From: Punica granatum
Lineage: Eukaryota > Streptophyta > Magnoliopsida > Myrtales > Lythraceae
Length of the DNA stretch: 64,000 bases
Assembly: GCF_007655135.1 (NCBI RefSeq)
Contig: NC_045132.1
Coordinates: forward strand, 18,552,534 to 18,616,533
Direction: 5' to 3'
The translations under genes were made by a program, and so were the position numbers. The number at the start of each line of letters is the position of its first letter. The first letter of the stretch is position 1. Below, one piece after another: positions 10,619-23,100 of the stretch. Below the pieces are notes generated by a model. It made no database searches. It worked only from the letters and a program-made list of their open reading frames with translations, and was not told the DNA's origin.

Positions 10619-13600
10619 TGTGCGCACCCGAATTTCGTCTCGTCGGGACACGCATGCGTGCGCCTAATGCAACGCGGCTTGGGAGTGTCTACCTTTTCGG
10701 GGACGCGCGACGGGCGCACGTGAGAAGGAGTCGCCACTACCTGTTTACGACCCGAAGGTCGAGAGCCGGTGAGTTGCCCGAGTCTAGGGGTATGGGATAC
10801 AGCTAGTTTGCTAAGGCAGTGGTCTGTACGGAACCAAAAATTCCGAATTCGATGGTTCTATTACGTGTGAGCCTATATCCCACACGCCCTTTTGGTACTC
10901 TAGCTTGCTAAACTTACCATTTTATTTATTTACCGCATGATTTGGGGTTGCAATTGACTCGCCCGTTTTGACACCGTAAATTCGAAGAAACGCTCCGACC
11001 GTCCACTCTCCGATCGGGATTCTTACATTAATAAATGTACAACATAAACCCTTACATTGTTATCTCAAATAAATAAAAATACAAATTACGACGACTGAAT
11101 CCCGATCGGTTCGCATTCGGTCATTATTCCACTTGTGTTCACCGTGTGGCTTGAAAATAATGAAATTGAAATTAAGATGCGCGCTCAGTGTTTGGGGGAT
11201 TAGACCCCGTGATCGATGGTTAGGGGCGTTGGACCCCGTGTAAATCGTATCCTAAATGATTGGGCTCGACCCGCATAACAACAAAAGTTCAAAAATGTAA
11301 CATGTAAATACAAATAAACAAACAATGGAGTTTTGTTATTGCTGAATTTACGTGAGTTAACCGATTATTAACCGGGATGTCTTGGCATGCAAATCCTACT
11401 CTAAAGCAGACAAAAGTGGTGATGGATATAAATCGATCAAGGATCGTCCTGGGAGGGTATTTCGCATTTGGCGTTATTTCCAAGGACCCGACAGACGTGA
11501 TGTCTGTAGTCAAGTCTTATGTTTGTGGGTTGTTTTTAGGATTATTCTATATTGTGACACTACGGTTGTTACAGGTTATTACGGAATATGGATTTTGCCC
11601 GAAAACCCTAGAACCTAGTGCTTAACCCACCATTGTCCATTCTGTCTTAAGCCAAGTACGCAATTAATTCGATGTTTGTACTTTGAATCAAAATACCCGA
11701 TCTAACTACCCGAGCTCATGCTAGGGTATCGCTAAATTGCAAATAGACGATTTTGCCCTTGTAGTGAAAATTGTTTTCGGAGAAAGAGAGACTACATAGT
11801 GCGGGCCACCTTGGCCTGTGACCGACGCTGACCAATTCCCTGGATCTTCCAGGGTTGTGTAAAAACTCCGAAAAGGGTCAAAAAAATGGTCAATCTATCC
11901 GGAAGTGATCTAAAAAGAACTTCCACGCCCTGACTTGAGTTACTTGAAATCAGGTGAGACCTCGAGTCAAGACATGCAAGTTCTTCGTAGACATCCATGC
12001 CACATCGGACTGTGTGTCTTAGTTTTTTTGTAAAATTGCGAGTTTTGAGAAAGGCACCAACGTATATTTACAACTTATCGATGCGTGTTACCGATTAATT
12101 ATCGATTCGTGCAAAGTTATTAGGGTCAAGTGAATCAATTAATCGTATGAACGTCTCAATTATCTTGTTGATGAAATTATTGATTACGTTAATTGAAAAG
12201 TTGCCAAATGCTTTGATTTACGGATTTCGAGCCATTGGAAGGGCCATTGGTGGACCGTCCGATAAACTTTAATTTTCGATCATCTTGGGATTAAATCCAA
12301 CTTTAATCAGCTTTACGTGATTAAACCGATTCATATGTGGTTTTAATCAAAGACACATTCAAGCATTCCAAACACACGAATATGAAAAAAATAATCACAA
12401 TAAAATAAAATATTGTCGCATACGATCATATATTAATCACGATCATAGCGCACATCTCATAAATTGCAGCGAGGATCGAATTAAAAATAATTTTGAAAGG
12501 ACAGGGACTGATTTGGGAATTCGGCTAAAAATCCCGGAGACTGATTTGAGACAACTTAAAAAAGTTTCTTGGGCTAATTTGGAACATCTGAAAAGTTCTA
12601 TGGCTGAATGGGAATTAAAAACGGCCTGAGACTTGATTGAAACAAATTTTAAAGTACGGGACTGATCTGGAAAAGTGGAAAATGTCACAGGGACTTAACT
12701 GAAACGAATTAAAAAGTTCCCTGGACAGGTTTGAATGACCTGAAAATTCTGTGACTGAGCTGAGATTGTCTAAAATGACTTAGGACTTGATCGAAACGAA
12801 TTTTAAAATTCGAGACTGATCTGGAAAAGAGGAATATGTCACAGGACTGAACTGAAACAAATTAAAAAGTTCCCTGGACTGATTTGAATGATCAGAAAAT
12901 TCTGTGACTGATCTGAAATTGTTTAATATGACTTAGGACCTGATTGAAACGAATTTAAAAATTCGAGACTGACCTGAAAAAAGTGAAAAATGCCACAGGG
13001 ACTGAATTGAAACAAATTTAAAATTTTTCTGGTTGGTTTAAGTCATCTGAAAATTCTATGGTTGTACTGAAAAGTATTAAAAATGGCCCATGACTTGATT
13101 GAAACAGATTTGAAAGTTTAGAGCGGGTCTGAAAAAATGAAAATATCGGCAGGGATTAAACTGGAACAGAATGAAAAGTTTGTAAAAACCGGGTTTGGAG
13201 TAATCCGGTTTATCCACACGATCCACAAACACTCACTTCAAGTCATCAGCATCCGAGCAAACACTAATATTCAAAAATGAAGCCCTAAACATGCCACTAA
13301 GTTGAGATTTATACCTAACTTTTAGGGAAGTGGAAGTCGGGTCTGCTGGGCTGACGAGTCGGGTCGTGACAGACCCAACTGGTGGAAAAGCGCTCGGAAG
13401 AAGATGCTAGCTGGCCCGAGTGGTCTGGGCGGCTTCTCCGAGCTGGCTAGGGACCGTTGGACTCTCCAAAGGCTCCTAGACGCTGCAGCAAAGGTTCGCA
13501 GGCGCCGGAAACCTGTGTCGACCCGGGATGACACAAAAGATCCGGTTAAAAGCAAAGGAAACTAAAAGAAAGGGGTGATGGTCCTCGAGGCGGTCCCGGC

Positions 13601-14922
13601 GGTCCCAGCGCTGCAACTCGATTGCGCCCAACCTCCAACTAGCCCCCGGACACGGGGAAGTGGTCGTCTGGGTCGTGGGACGTCCAGTCACCGACTGGGC
13701 AGTGGCTTTCCTACTGAGATGTATATGGGTGAACTGTCAACGTTGATGGCAAGCTAGGAGGTGTTGGAGCAGGGTCGAGCTGAAAGGTGGGGTATAGAAG
13801 AGGAGATGAGGACGTGAGGGAAGATGGATGAGGGACCAGAGTGTTGAGGGTTAAGAGGGAGGTCTCTGTTCAGGAGGTCCAAGGGGGTTGAACTGCGGAA
13901 AAGAAAAAAAAAAGAGAAGGACTAAAAGGGAGTAGCTGAGGTGAAGGGAGTGTTCAAGAGAAGTCGGGATGAACTAAGGAGTCCGTTGAGGGAAAGCCAG
14001 GTGAAGGAGAGTGATGTAGCTAGAGGAGAGTGAGGTACAGGAGAGTGGCAGCAGAGGAGTCTCGGGTTCACTGGCATGTGCTGAAGGAAAGGGATGGGTG
14101 AATGAAGGAGCTCTGTTTTTTTTTTTGGAAAACAAATCCGAGGAAGCTAAGAGGCAGAGATGGGAAGTTGCTGAGGGTTTTTTTTTTGTGCGTGATTTTT
14201 TTATTTGCCGTTTGTCTCTGTCCGGAGCTGAGGGTTTTGAGGAATGGGAGCTGAGGGAAAAGGAGAGCTGACGGAAAGTTGTGGGAGGCGGCTGAGCTGA
14301 GAGAGGAAGCAGGTAGCTGGCTAGGTTTTTTTTTTTTTCGTTGTTCTCCGGAGTGTGAGCCAGCTAGGAAGAAAGTGGAAGGAGAATTAGGTTTTTTTTT
14401 TGTTTTTAGGAAAAACCGAAAAAAGAAAAGAAAAGAAAAGAAAAGAAAAGAAAAGAAGAAGAAGAAGAGGAAGTGGGGGTAGTGGGGGGAAAGGTGGGGC
14501 AACGGACAGAATTATGACCGTTGCCTCTGATACTTTTTTTTTAAAGAAATTCGAAAATTCAAATTTAACACTCGTAGAGATTAAAACTCTCGTCTTTGCA
14601 ATTGAATGTCGAAAAAATGATCTGAGACCGACATTGCGTTCAAAAAAATTTATGGATCAATATTATGCAATAAAATATTTTCCGGCCTCGAGTTTTCTTC
14701 CCGGATTTTGAAAATTGACGTCGAGGCACGTGAAATTCAAAGACTACCCATGGAGTATTTTTTTTTTCGAAAAAATGGTACATTGGCATTAAATTGAGAA
14801 AATGTCATATTTTCAGAAGTCGCGAATGCTCGAGCAATTAACCGGAAATACTTCCATCATACGGGTGACAAAATGATGATTTTGCCCCTCTAGAGTCGGT
14901 GGGCCGAAATGGGGTGCTGATG
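10619..14922 (-). mobile_element. Solo LTR of the Tat/Ogre-type Ty3 family (4.3 kb)
   Basis: On the plus strand it begins TGTGCGCACCCG and ends GGGGTGCTGATG. It aligns at both ends with the 3' LTR at 49207-53432, so its sense is minus. A 5-bp duplication GAGTG lies at 10614-10618 and 14923-14927. The paralogous 2.6-kb repeat shows the uninterrupted site at about 5931-5950, with one GAGTG. The terminal CA appears mutated to TG. Inside are degenerate repeats (12480-13160), purine/pyrimidine-rich stretches and an (AAAAG)n run near 14420-14455. No internal region or coding capacity is present. Confidence 0.88.
12480..13160. repeat. Degenerate tandem repeats inside the solo LTR
   Basis: Words such as GGACTGATTTGGAA and TTGAAACAAATT recur throughout. 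From about 12660 they fall into a higher-order unit of roughly 150-160 bp present about three times (near 12660, 12820 and 12967). In the 3' LTR at 49207-53432 the equivalent region is instead organised as ~30-bp repeats. Confidence 0.6.
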
Positions 14923-15032
14923 GAGTGCATACCCATTAAGGGTATTAACTTCGAATCCGAGGAGAGCGAAAGACACATTTCATTGTCGTACTTCATACCC
15001 CACCTTACCTTAGGTTTCAGGTTTCCCATTTG

Positions 15033-15259
15033 TTAATTCTAATATAGAAAACTCATACTACGTAAACACAAGGTGTAGTAAAGTTATTAAACTACGCTGT
15101 CAATAAGGGAATCTTACTTATAATGTAGGGGTTTGATATTCATTGCAAACATCAAGTGTTCATAATTAAACTGATGTTCGAGTCAAAATTAGTCTCAGCC
15201 AATAAGCTCACGATACCTCATATATCACCGAAAAAAAAAAGAAACTTACAACATGTTTG
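15033..15259. other. AT-rich spacer, nothing recognised
   Basis: Non-coding AT-rich sequence between the end of the 2.6-kb repeat and a Ty3 fragment. I see no gene, RNA or terminal repeat. Confidence 0.5.
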
Positions 15260-16076
15260 ATGTAAATCGTAGCACGACTTCAAGGGATCCAGTTCAAGTT
15301 CCAATTAGACTGATTACGCGAGCACGAGCAAAGAAGTTTAAAGATGAACTCAACGGCCTGATTCAAGAGGTTTGAGCTCAAGCAAATTCGTGGAGGCCCA
15401 TTGGACATGAACCACGTGATCAACAAAAATCCATCAACATGATTCAAGTTATAGAAGATTCCGGACAAGGCTAAATTCAGCAAGTGTTTGAGGAAGCTTC
15501 TAGAATATTTGATGATCAAGAGAAGATATCATCATATTTGTTTAAACTTTAAATCTCATGGAGATATTCTAGGGATATTTAGATTTCATATCTTTATAGA
15601 TTATGTCATATCTCTATCGATATTCTAGGTTTTATTTTCCTTATCTTTAGGAGGAGATATGGCCAGATTAGGATTAGTTTATGTCTATATATATTCATCT
15701 TAGTGAATTTTTAATAGAAAGGAACATTCAGAAAATTGTGAGAGTATTCTCTTTGGTTCTTGAAGAACTAATTCGAACTTATCGGAAGTTTCTGTGGCGT
15801 TCATCATCGACTTATCAAACGGCTTTCCACCACCGTTTGTGGATCCTTCATCGACTTATCAAACGGCTTTCCATCACCATTTGTGGCGTCTTCCTATATA
15901 CCGAGGTTCTTGTTTCGCATTAAACAACGGGTTGAGGTCAGTTATACCAAGGTTCTTGTTTTTGTCGTAAACAATGGGTCGAAGGTTTGTCACTCAAATC
16001 TGATCATGGAACGATCTTGGGTTCCTTTAATTGTCGGGTCTCATCATTCTTGGCGAGAATCGCATCAATGTTAATG
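15260..16076 (+). mobile_element. 3' end and LTR of a Ty3 element (fragment)
   Basis: About 15275-15370 translates to a C-terminal Ty3 polyprotein tail with the motif ITRARAKKFKDELNGLI, which is typical just upstream of the 3' LTR in plant Ty3 elements. What follows looks like an LTR, with a TATA-like CTATATATA near 15684 and a downstream region carrying a duplicated ATCGACTTATCAAACGGCTT segment (about 15808 and 15851). The exact LTR borders are uncertain. The rest of the element is absent. Confidence 0.6.
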
Positions 16077-16194
16077 GTATTGTGCGTCCGCACATGTTTA
16101 TATATTAGAGCAAAATACTGCTAACTAAATGTGCTGCTCTTTTTTTCTTTTTTTAACCATAGTATCAAGAAGTCCAATAATAATAGTCCCGACT

Positions 16195-16330
16195 GTAATT
16201 TAGTTCGAGTCGAGTGAGTCCACTAAGGGATAAAGCTCTCCCAACATGAATTTTCTCTATTCACAAGACTCAAATCCTAGGCCTTAAAGGGAACAAGCGC
16301 CGAATCGCTTGAATTAAGCCACGTTGGTAA
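16195..16330 (-). mobile_element. Decayed SINE copy
   Basis: Reads on the minus strand as the SINE family seen at 3726-3911, with a degraded B box and the GGGAGAGCTTTATCCCTTAG body. No clean target duplication is visible. Confidence 0.5.
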
Positions 16331-16734
16331 ATATTGCTCCTTATATTGAAGATCCGAGTGACCTTATATTGGAATTAATTTTTCAACACTTAGTTTTGAT
16401 CACGATTAATTTTCTCTTTTCCATATAGATCCCAATTAACACAATTCGAATTGGGTCCACCCGTTAAATGGTAAAACTCTAACAACTATCGTACCACAAC
16501 TCTATTATTGCGATGGGTATGATAAACTATCTCTATTATTGGCATAAGTACGATAAAGTCTTTCATCGCTGATATCATAAATTCTCAGACCTAACAGATT
16601 AGCAAGATCATGACATGCAGTTGGCAAGAATAGTTACCTGAACATGGAATTGTGCATTATATGTGTTTGTGTCTGTATTTATATATATTTCAGATTGAAA
16701 GAAACCTAAATAAAGTGAGAAACTAACTAACATG

Positions 16735-16910
16735 ATTAGCTCAAATGATTCGACGCTTGCATTCATTTGAATAAGATCTCAAAATAAGATTTTTGGATTT
16801 AGGTATTATGAATAAAAAAATCAATAATGGAGATTTTTACCCTTTAGATGGGCCGCTCGAACCTAAATCAATTGGGGCTCATTGAATTTCTAAGTATTTG
16901 CTGCACACAA
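16735..16910 (+). mobile_element. Decayed SINE copy
   Basis: Body words GGAGATTTTTACCCTTTAGA and GGGGCTCATTGAATTTCTAA match the SINE family at 3726-3911. The tRNA-like head is strongly diverged. The following ~330 bp up to 17241 contain no feature I can support. Confidence 0.45.
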
Positions 16911-17241
16911 AAAGAAAACAAAAATTATTGTGAGAAACTGTTAGGGCTAGTGCTAGTGCTAGACATGGGAAAGAATCAAGATGATAAAAGCATATATAGA
17001 CAGATGCTTTTGCGAGAATAGTTTTCCACATCAATTGCATGATGCACACTGGCCCTCGTATGAAACTTAATTAGAAGATTCAAGTATAATTCTTTACAGT
17101 GAGACTTTTTTATGATTTTATTTTTTTGACCTCTCTATTTATTTATTTATTTATTTGGGTTACAAGAGAGCTCCATTACAATGAAATAGAGCTCAAGCTT
17201 AAAAATATTTTGTGATGATATATTTTTTTCAATTACAAGGG

Positions 17242-19448
17242 TGTGTGCACCCGAATTTCGTCTCGTCGGGCACGAATGCTTGTGCCTATGCAACGCGGCT
17301 TGGGAGTATCCACATTTCTAGGGATGCGCGACAGACGCACGTGAGAAGGAGTCGCCACTACCTGTTTGCGACCCAAAGGTCGAGGGCTGGTGAGTCAACC
17401 GGGTCTAAGGGTATGAGATACACCTAGTATGCTAAGGCAATGGTCTGTACAGAATCGAAAATTCCGAATTCGGGAGTTCTTATACGGGTTGGCCTATATC
17501 CCACACGCCCTTTCGGTATTCTAGCTTGCTAGGCTTGCAATTTTATTTATTTACCGCATGATTTTGGGTTGCACTTGACTTGCCCGTTTTGACATCGTAA
17601 ATTCGAAGAAACACTTGGACCGTTCACTCTCCGATCGGGATTCTTACATGAATAAATGTACAACATAAACCCTTACATTGTTCTCTAAAATAAATAAAAA
17701 TGCAAATTACAACGACTAAATCCCGATCGGTTCGCTTTCAATCATTATTCCACTCTTGCTCACCGTGTGGTTTGGAAAAGACTGAAAATTAAATTAAGAT
17801 GCGCACTCGGTGTATGAGGGTATTGGACCCCGTGATTGATGGTTAGGGGTGTGGGACCCCGTGTGATCGTATCCTAAAGGATTGGGCTCAATCCCGCATA
17901 ACAAACAAGTGCAAAAAAGTAACAAGTGAACGCAAATAAACAAACAAGGGGGTTTTGTTATTACCGAATTTACGTGAATTAACAGGGGTATCTTGGCATG
18001 GAAATCCTACCCTAAAACAGACTAGCGTGATGATGGAGAGGACATGTAGCATTCGGCGTAATTTTTGTGGACCCGACAAACACAATGTCTGTTATCGAGT
18101 CTGAAATGTGTGGGTTGTTTTTAAATTGTTCTGTATCGTGACAATGTGGCTTTTACAAGTTAAGAGTATTTTCACCTAAAAAAATTGAAACCTAGCCCTT
18201 TGCTTGACTATTTGCTCATGTTTGGTTAAGCCGAGTTTGAGGTTAATCGGTTTTTCGTATTTTAACCCGTTTTAAACATAAACTTAAGGAAATGGGAGCA
18301 CGAAACACCGCCAGGGTGTCGGCGGGTTAAGAACTGGTAATCATGCCCTTCAACCGGAAAATATGTGTGTGTATGAAAACTTAAGATCGCGTGACACGGA
18401 CTATCGAAAGTCGGTAGCCGGTGTCAACCGATCCCATAAATCCGTCGGGGTCGTGAGGACCCCAAAAGAGCCGAGACATCGATCGCTCCGCTCGGAAGTG
18501 GTCTAAAAAGGACTCATACCTCGACTTGAGCCGCCTCAAATGGGGCCTAGACTCAAGTCAAGAAATACGAGTACTCCCTAGATATCCATGCTACGCGTGA
18601 CATGTATCTCGGCATTTTTTTTGAAATTGTGAATTTTAAAAAGGGTATGACCAACAGTTCTTGAACTGTCGGCGCGATTACAGATTATTAACCGGTTCGT
18701 GCAATTCATTTAAAAGAGTCAAGTGATTTATTTTAGTCAAGTTTAACGTTCCGATTACCCCGAGTGTGTAGAATTTTTAAGTTAATTAAAATTTTATGAA
18801 TGCTTTAGTTTACGGGTTTCGAGTCGCCGGAACGGTCATTGGGGGACCGTCCTGAGAAAACTCTAATTCCCGACCGTCTTGGGGTTAAATCCAAATTTTA
18901 ATCAACTTTACGTGATTAAACCGATTCATGTGAGGTTTTAATCAAAGACACATTCAAACTTTCCAAGCACACGAATATAGGCAAGATGATCACAATAAAA
19001 TTAATTCGTCGGTTTTAAATCCAAGTGATTGATTAAACCGTTTTGATGTATTATTTACCTTAGATTTTATGGGTTTATGAAGCGATTTGTTTAAACCTGA
19101 TGCATTTAACTTATGGTTTATTATCCGATCAAAACTAAACATAAAATACGGTCGCATGCGATCATATATCACTCACGATCATAACACACATCTCATAAAT
19201 TGTTCAAGGATCGAATTAAAATAATTTTGAAAGAACAGGGACTGATTTGGAAAATCGGCTAAAAATCCCAGGGACTGATTTGAGACAACTTGAAAAGTTC
19301 ACTGAGCTAATTTGGAACGTCTGAAAAGTTATGTGGGTGAATGGGAATTAAAAAATGACCTGGGACCTGATTGAAACACCCTCTGATGGATGACAAAAAT
19401 GACGATTTTGCCCCTTTGGAGCCAGTGAACCGAAATGGGGTGCTGACA
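17242..19448 (-). mobile_element. Internally deleted solo LTR of the same Tat/Ogre-type family
   Basis: Starts TGTGTGCACCCG and ends GGGGTGCTGACA on the plus strand, in the same orientation as 10619-14922. A perfect 5-bp duplication AAGGG lies at 17237-17241 and 19449-19453. Near 19375 the sequence jumps from the repeat region straight to the LTR end, so about 2 kb of the ~4.2-kb LTR is missing. Non-coding. Confidence 0.85.
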
Positions 19449-19783
19449 AAGGGGCACAAATAGTCCCACCACGAGAATGTTCTCTCTATCTATTTACTAA
19501 ATCCATTGGCACCTTAAAGGGTAGGGTCCGAGATCGTAAAAAAAAAGAAGGTATTCGGACTCGCATACTTTCAGATCCGTGAAGAGAGAATGACAAGTTT
19601 GTATCGCTGTACTCCACTTTCACTTTCGAGATCTCAGGTTTTCGTCTGTGCATTTCAACATATCATGGTGAAAGACCAATGGAGCACCAACTATAAGTCG
19701 TCATAGCTCGTGGATAGTAGGGACGAAGGTATTTTTCGATTTTTCGTGATTCTAATCTCGTTTGGACGTCTTTGGAACAACAA

Positions 19784-20151
19784 TTGATATTAGAGCATAG
19801 GTTTTGGAGTTGTTAAAGATGTCGGACGCGGATTCGAGGTGGAGAAATTCGATGGAATGAACTACTTCGGATCGTGACAGATAAAGGTGAAGGCTTTGCT
19901 GGTTCAACACGGCAAACCAGAAGAAGTCGGTCATGGCTAAGGCTCTTAGTATAATCCAACTGAGCTCGTCGAGCAAAGTCCTACAGAAGGTGTGTGATTT
20001 GGGCTCAGCACCGGAAATGTGGCATAAGCTGGAATTGTTGTATCTACAGAAGTCCCTGACGAACAGGTTGTACTTGAAGCAGCGATTGTACTAGCTAAGA
20101 TTGAGTCCAAGAACCTTCGTACATGACCACGTGGATTTGTTCAATCATATA
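19784..20151 (+). pseudogene. copia gag, N-terminal part (split by an LTR)
   Basis: After a degenerate tRNA-Met primer-binding site (about 19785), conceptual translation with frameshifts gives copia Gag signatures: an FDG-NYF-W start block, APEMWHKLE, and a LYLKQRLY segment. It ends in DLFNHI at 20151, where an LTR interrupts it. The reading frame resumes at 26585. Several frameshifts and stops make it non-functional. Confidence 0.7.
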
Positions 20152-23100
20152 TGTCAACACCTCGTTTTGGTCCACCGGCTCCAAGAGAGAGCAAAATCGT
20201 CATTTCTGTCATCCATCAGAGAGAAGTATTTTTGGCTAATTGCTCGAACATGCACGACTTTTGAAAATGGAGCATTTTTCTAATTTAACGCTAATTTTAC
20301 AATTTTCAGAAAAAATGCTCTACTAGACGCTTACGGATTTCACGCTCATCAACTTCAATTTTCAAAATCTGGAACAAAACTTGAGGCCAAAAAATATTTT
20401 TCTGCACAACATTAATCCCTAAATTTTTATGAATGCAATGGTTATCCCAGATTATTTTTTGGGGATCTGATTGGAAATATGAGAATTTTAGGTTATACAT
20501 GCATTAATTTCAAAATTTTCAAAATTTGGGGTGATGTCGAGAGTGAAAAATATTTTTTTGCATAATGTAGATCCTCGAATTTTTCTGAACGCAACCTTGG
20601 TTTTGAAATATTTTTCGGACATCCGATTGAAAATATTGAATTTCGGAAATAATTGAGAAATTACGATTGATGCTCGTCGGATGTTCGATATCGATTTTTA
20701 TCTGGATTTGATCTCCATCAATGCAAATTTAAATTCTCATAGAGCCAATTATTTTTTTGAATTTCTCAATTTCGAAGTATTCTCTCCGAAAATTTCAAGA
20801 GCAGGTGGCAGGCATCCCTGAACTTATTGGACCAGTTTTCTTTCTTTTCTTGCTTCTTCTCGCTGTTGACTATGGCCAACTCTTCTTTTCTTTTTCTTTT
20901 TCCTTTTTCCTTCCTTCTCTGCTTCTTGAGCAGAGCCTGCAGAGACAATAAGCCCATATCTTGCAATTCGATCCTCTCAGCTTCTCCTCACCTGCAACCT
21001 GCTGAATTCCCTGCTATCTCCACCCTCTCTTCTGCCTCTTCTTCTTCTTCCTCTTCTCACACCAACTCTGCAATAGTCCTGCTCTCTTCCATCAACCATC
21101 AACACCACCGTCACCATCTTCTTCTCTCCCCAAGTCTACAAGAAAACCTACAGCTTCTCCTCTTCCCCTCACGTCTGCAACCTGCAGCAGAAGACAGACA
21201 GAATAGGAGAGACAGACAACATAAGAAAAAAATGGAAAACGAGATGGACAGGGGGGAGCAAGACATTCCTCTCAGCTAGCCTGACTTTCCCCCAGCTCCT
21301 TGACCTTCACCTCACCTGACCCAACTCTCCCTCAGCACCAGCTTCCCTCAGCTGACTCTTTCACATTCAACCTCTCTCTCTCAGCTCTCCTCACAGCTCC
21401 CTCACCTTACAGTTATCTCCCACAGTTCACGGCACCATCTTTCCCCTCTACTCATAGCTCCTCTCAAGACCCGATTTTCCTTCAGCTCATCACTGGCTCG
21501 ATCTCTCTCAGTCTCTCTCATGTTCACCATCCATTCAACTTCTCTCCTTATTTCTAGTCACGATAGAGGGCATCATCACCTCAATCGGTGATCTTCCTTC
21601 TCCCTTTCCTCTCGTTTCCGGCAAGAAAACACAAAAAAACGTAATCGCAAAACCACCTCCTGACCACTTCCATTCATCCCTTCCTTCTTGTTCTTCTTTC
21701 TCTCAGTGGTAGCTGAGCTCCAGGCCTCTATAAGCAACTCTGGACTCACCTGGGACCAGCATTTTCCACCTCATCTCTCTCTTTCCTTGGCAATAGGAAC
21801 AACTCCTTCATCATCACCATGTTCCCTGCGTGTTATTGCTGCTGCCCTCCCCTTCACGCCACCAAACATCATTCGTCTCTTTTCTCTTGTCTCGGCACAT
21901 CACAGCCGGGACCCCTCACAAAACAGCTCACTATGATCCTCATTTGCGCCCCATTTTCTTGTTCTTCTTGTTGCCATCCTTGGGGGTCTTCAACTCACGG
22001 TTGATGCTGTTACCTGCCACCTTTTGAGCTCTGGGAGTTTGGCCACAACTGCCCCACCTTCCTTAAACCAATGAGAGCTAAGTCTCAGTCCCCCCTTTGC
22101 CCTTTGCTTGTTCTTTCTTCCCGTTCCTCCCTTTTGTTTTTACTTTTACTTTGTCTTCCAGCTTGTCCTTCCTTGCAGCTGTGGTGAGTTCGAATGACTC
22201 ATGCGAGGCTCGGTTCAAGGCGTCTTTGAAGTTTGAGTGGTTCATCCTGATATTGACACGGGAGAGGTATGAAAACTCGATCTTAGCGGCATGTCTAGGA
22301 CTCCCCTTGATGTGTTTATTGGATAACTCGGACAATGAGTGGAAAAGGGGTCTTGCAAACCGTGATGATGAGTGGAACTTTTCAAACTCAATTTCACAAA
22401 GTTTTCAAGATGTTTCAGTTCACTTCCTACAGGTTTTCACTATTTTCAGAATCAGCACAGAACTTCCTGATCTGTTTCAACATAGTCCTAGACAATTTTC
22501 AGCATTTTCAATTCAGCCACTGAACTTTCCAGAAAATTCAGATCAGTCCAGAGAACTTTTCACCAATTTTCAGTTCAATCCCTGACTTTCTTAACAATCT
22601 AGAATGGCCCTTGGCCGACATTTTACATTTTCAAAGTTGCCCATGACTTTTGTGTTGTCCCAAATCAGTCCCTATGACCTTAACCGAATTTCCAAATCAG
22701 CCCCAATTTTCTTGAAATTGTTCAATTCAATCATTGGAGATTTTCCTTCAAAGTTTCCAAGGTTAAATAAGATCTCCAACCCTTTCTACTTGATTCCTTG
22801 AACGGTTTCTCACTTCCGACCCTTCTCATCTTCGATATCAATCATATTTTATGCGTGCTTGAGTGTTTGTTGTATTCTTAAGAGCATGGCGGCATCGGTT
22901 TTGCAAAATACGTGCTATTATCGTGTTTGATGTGTGAGCATTCGCGAAGTGGCAAAAAACGGGACTAGGAGACCATGCAAGACCCGATTCGGGGCTCAAG
23001 GGTCTCATGACCATCTTCAAGAGATGGTGGCCGAGTGTCTATTGGCCCGCCTCGAGTCAAGCATGGCCTCCTTGTCTCGTTTGAAGTCGATTCTCGGATT

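Noticed and set aside
20757..22800. Cluster of open frames of 60-162 codons
   Set aside because: Falls in the CT-rich and repeat zones of the inverted solo LTR; the sister LTRs do not preserve the frames.
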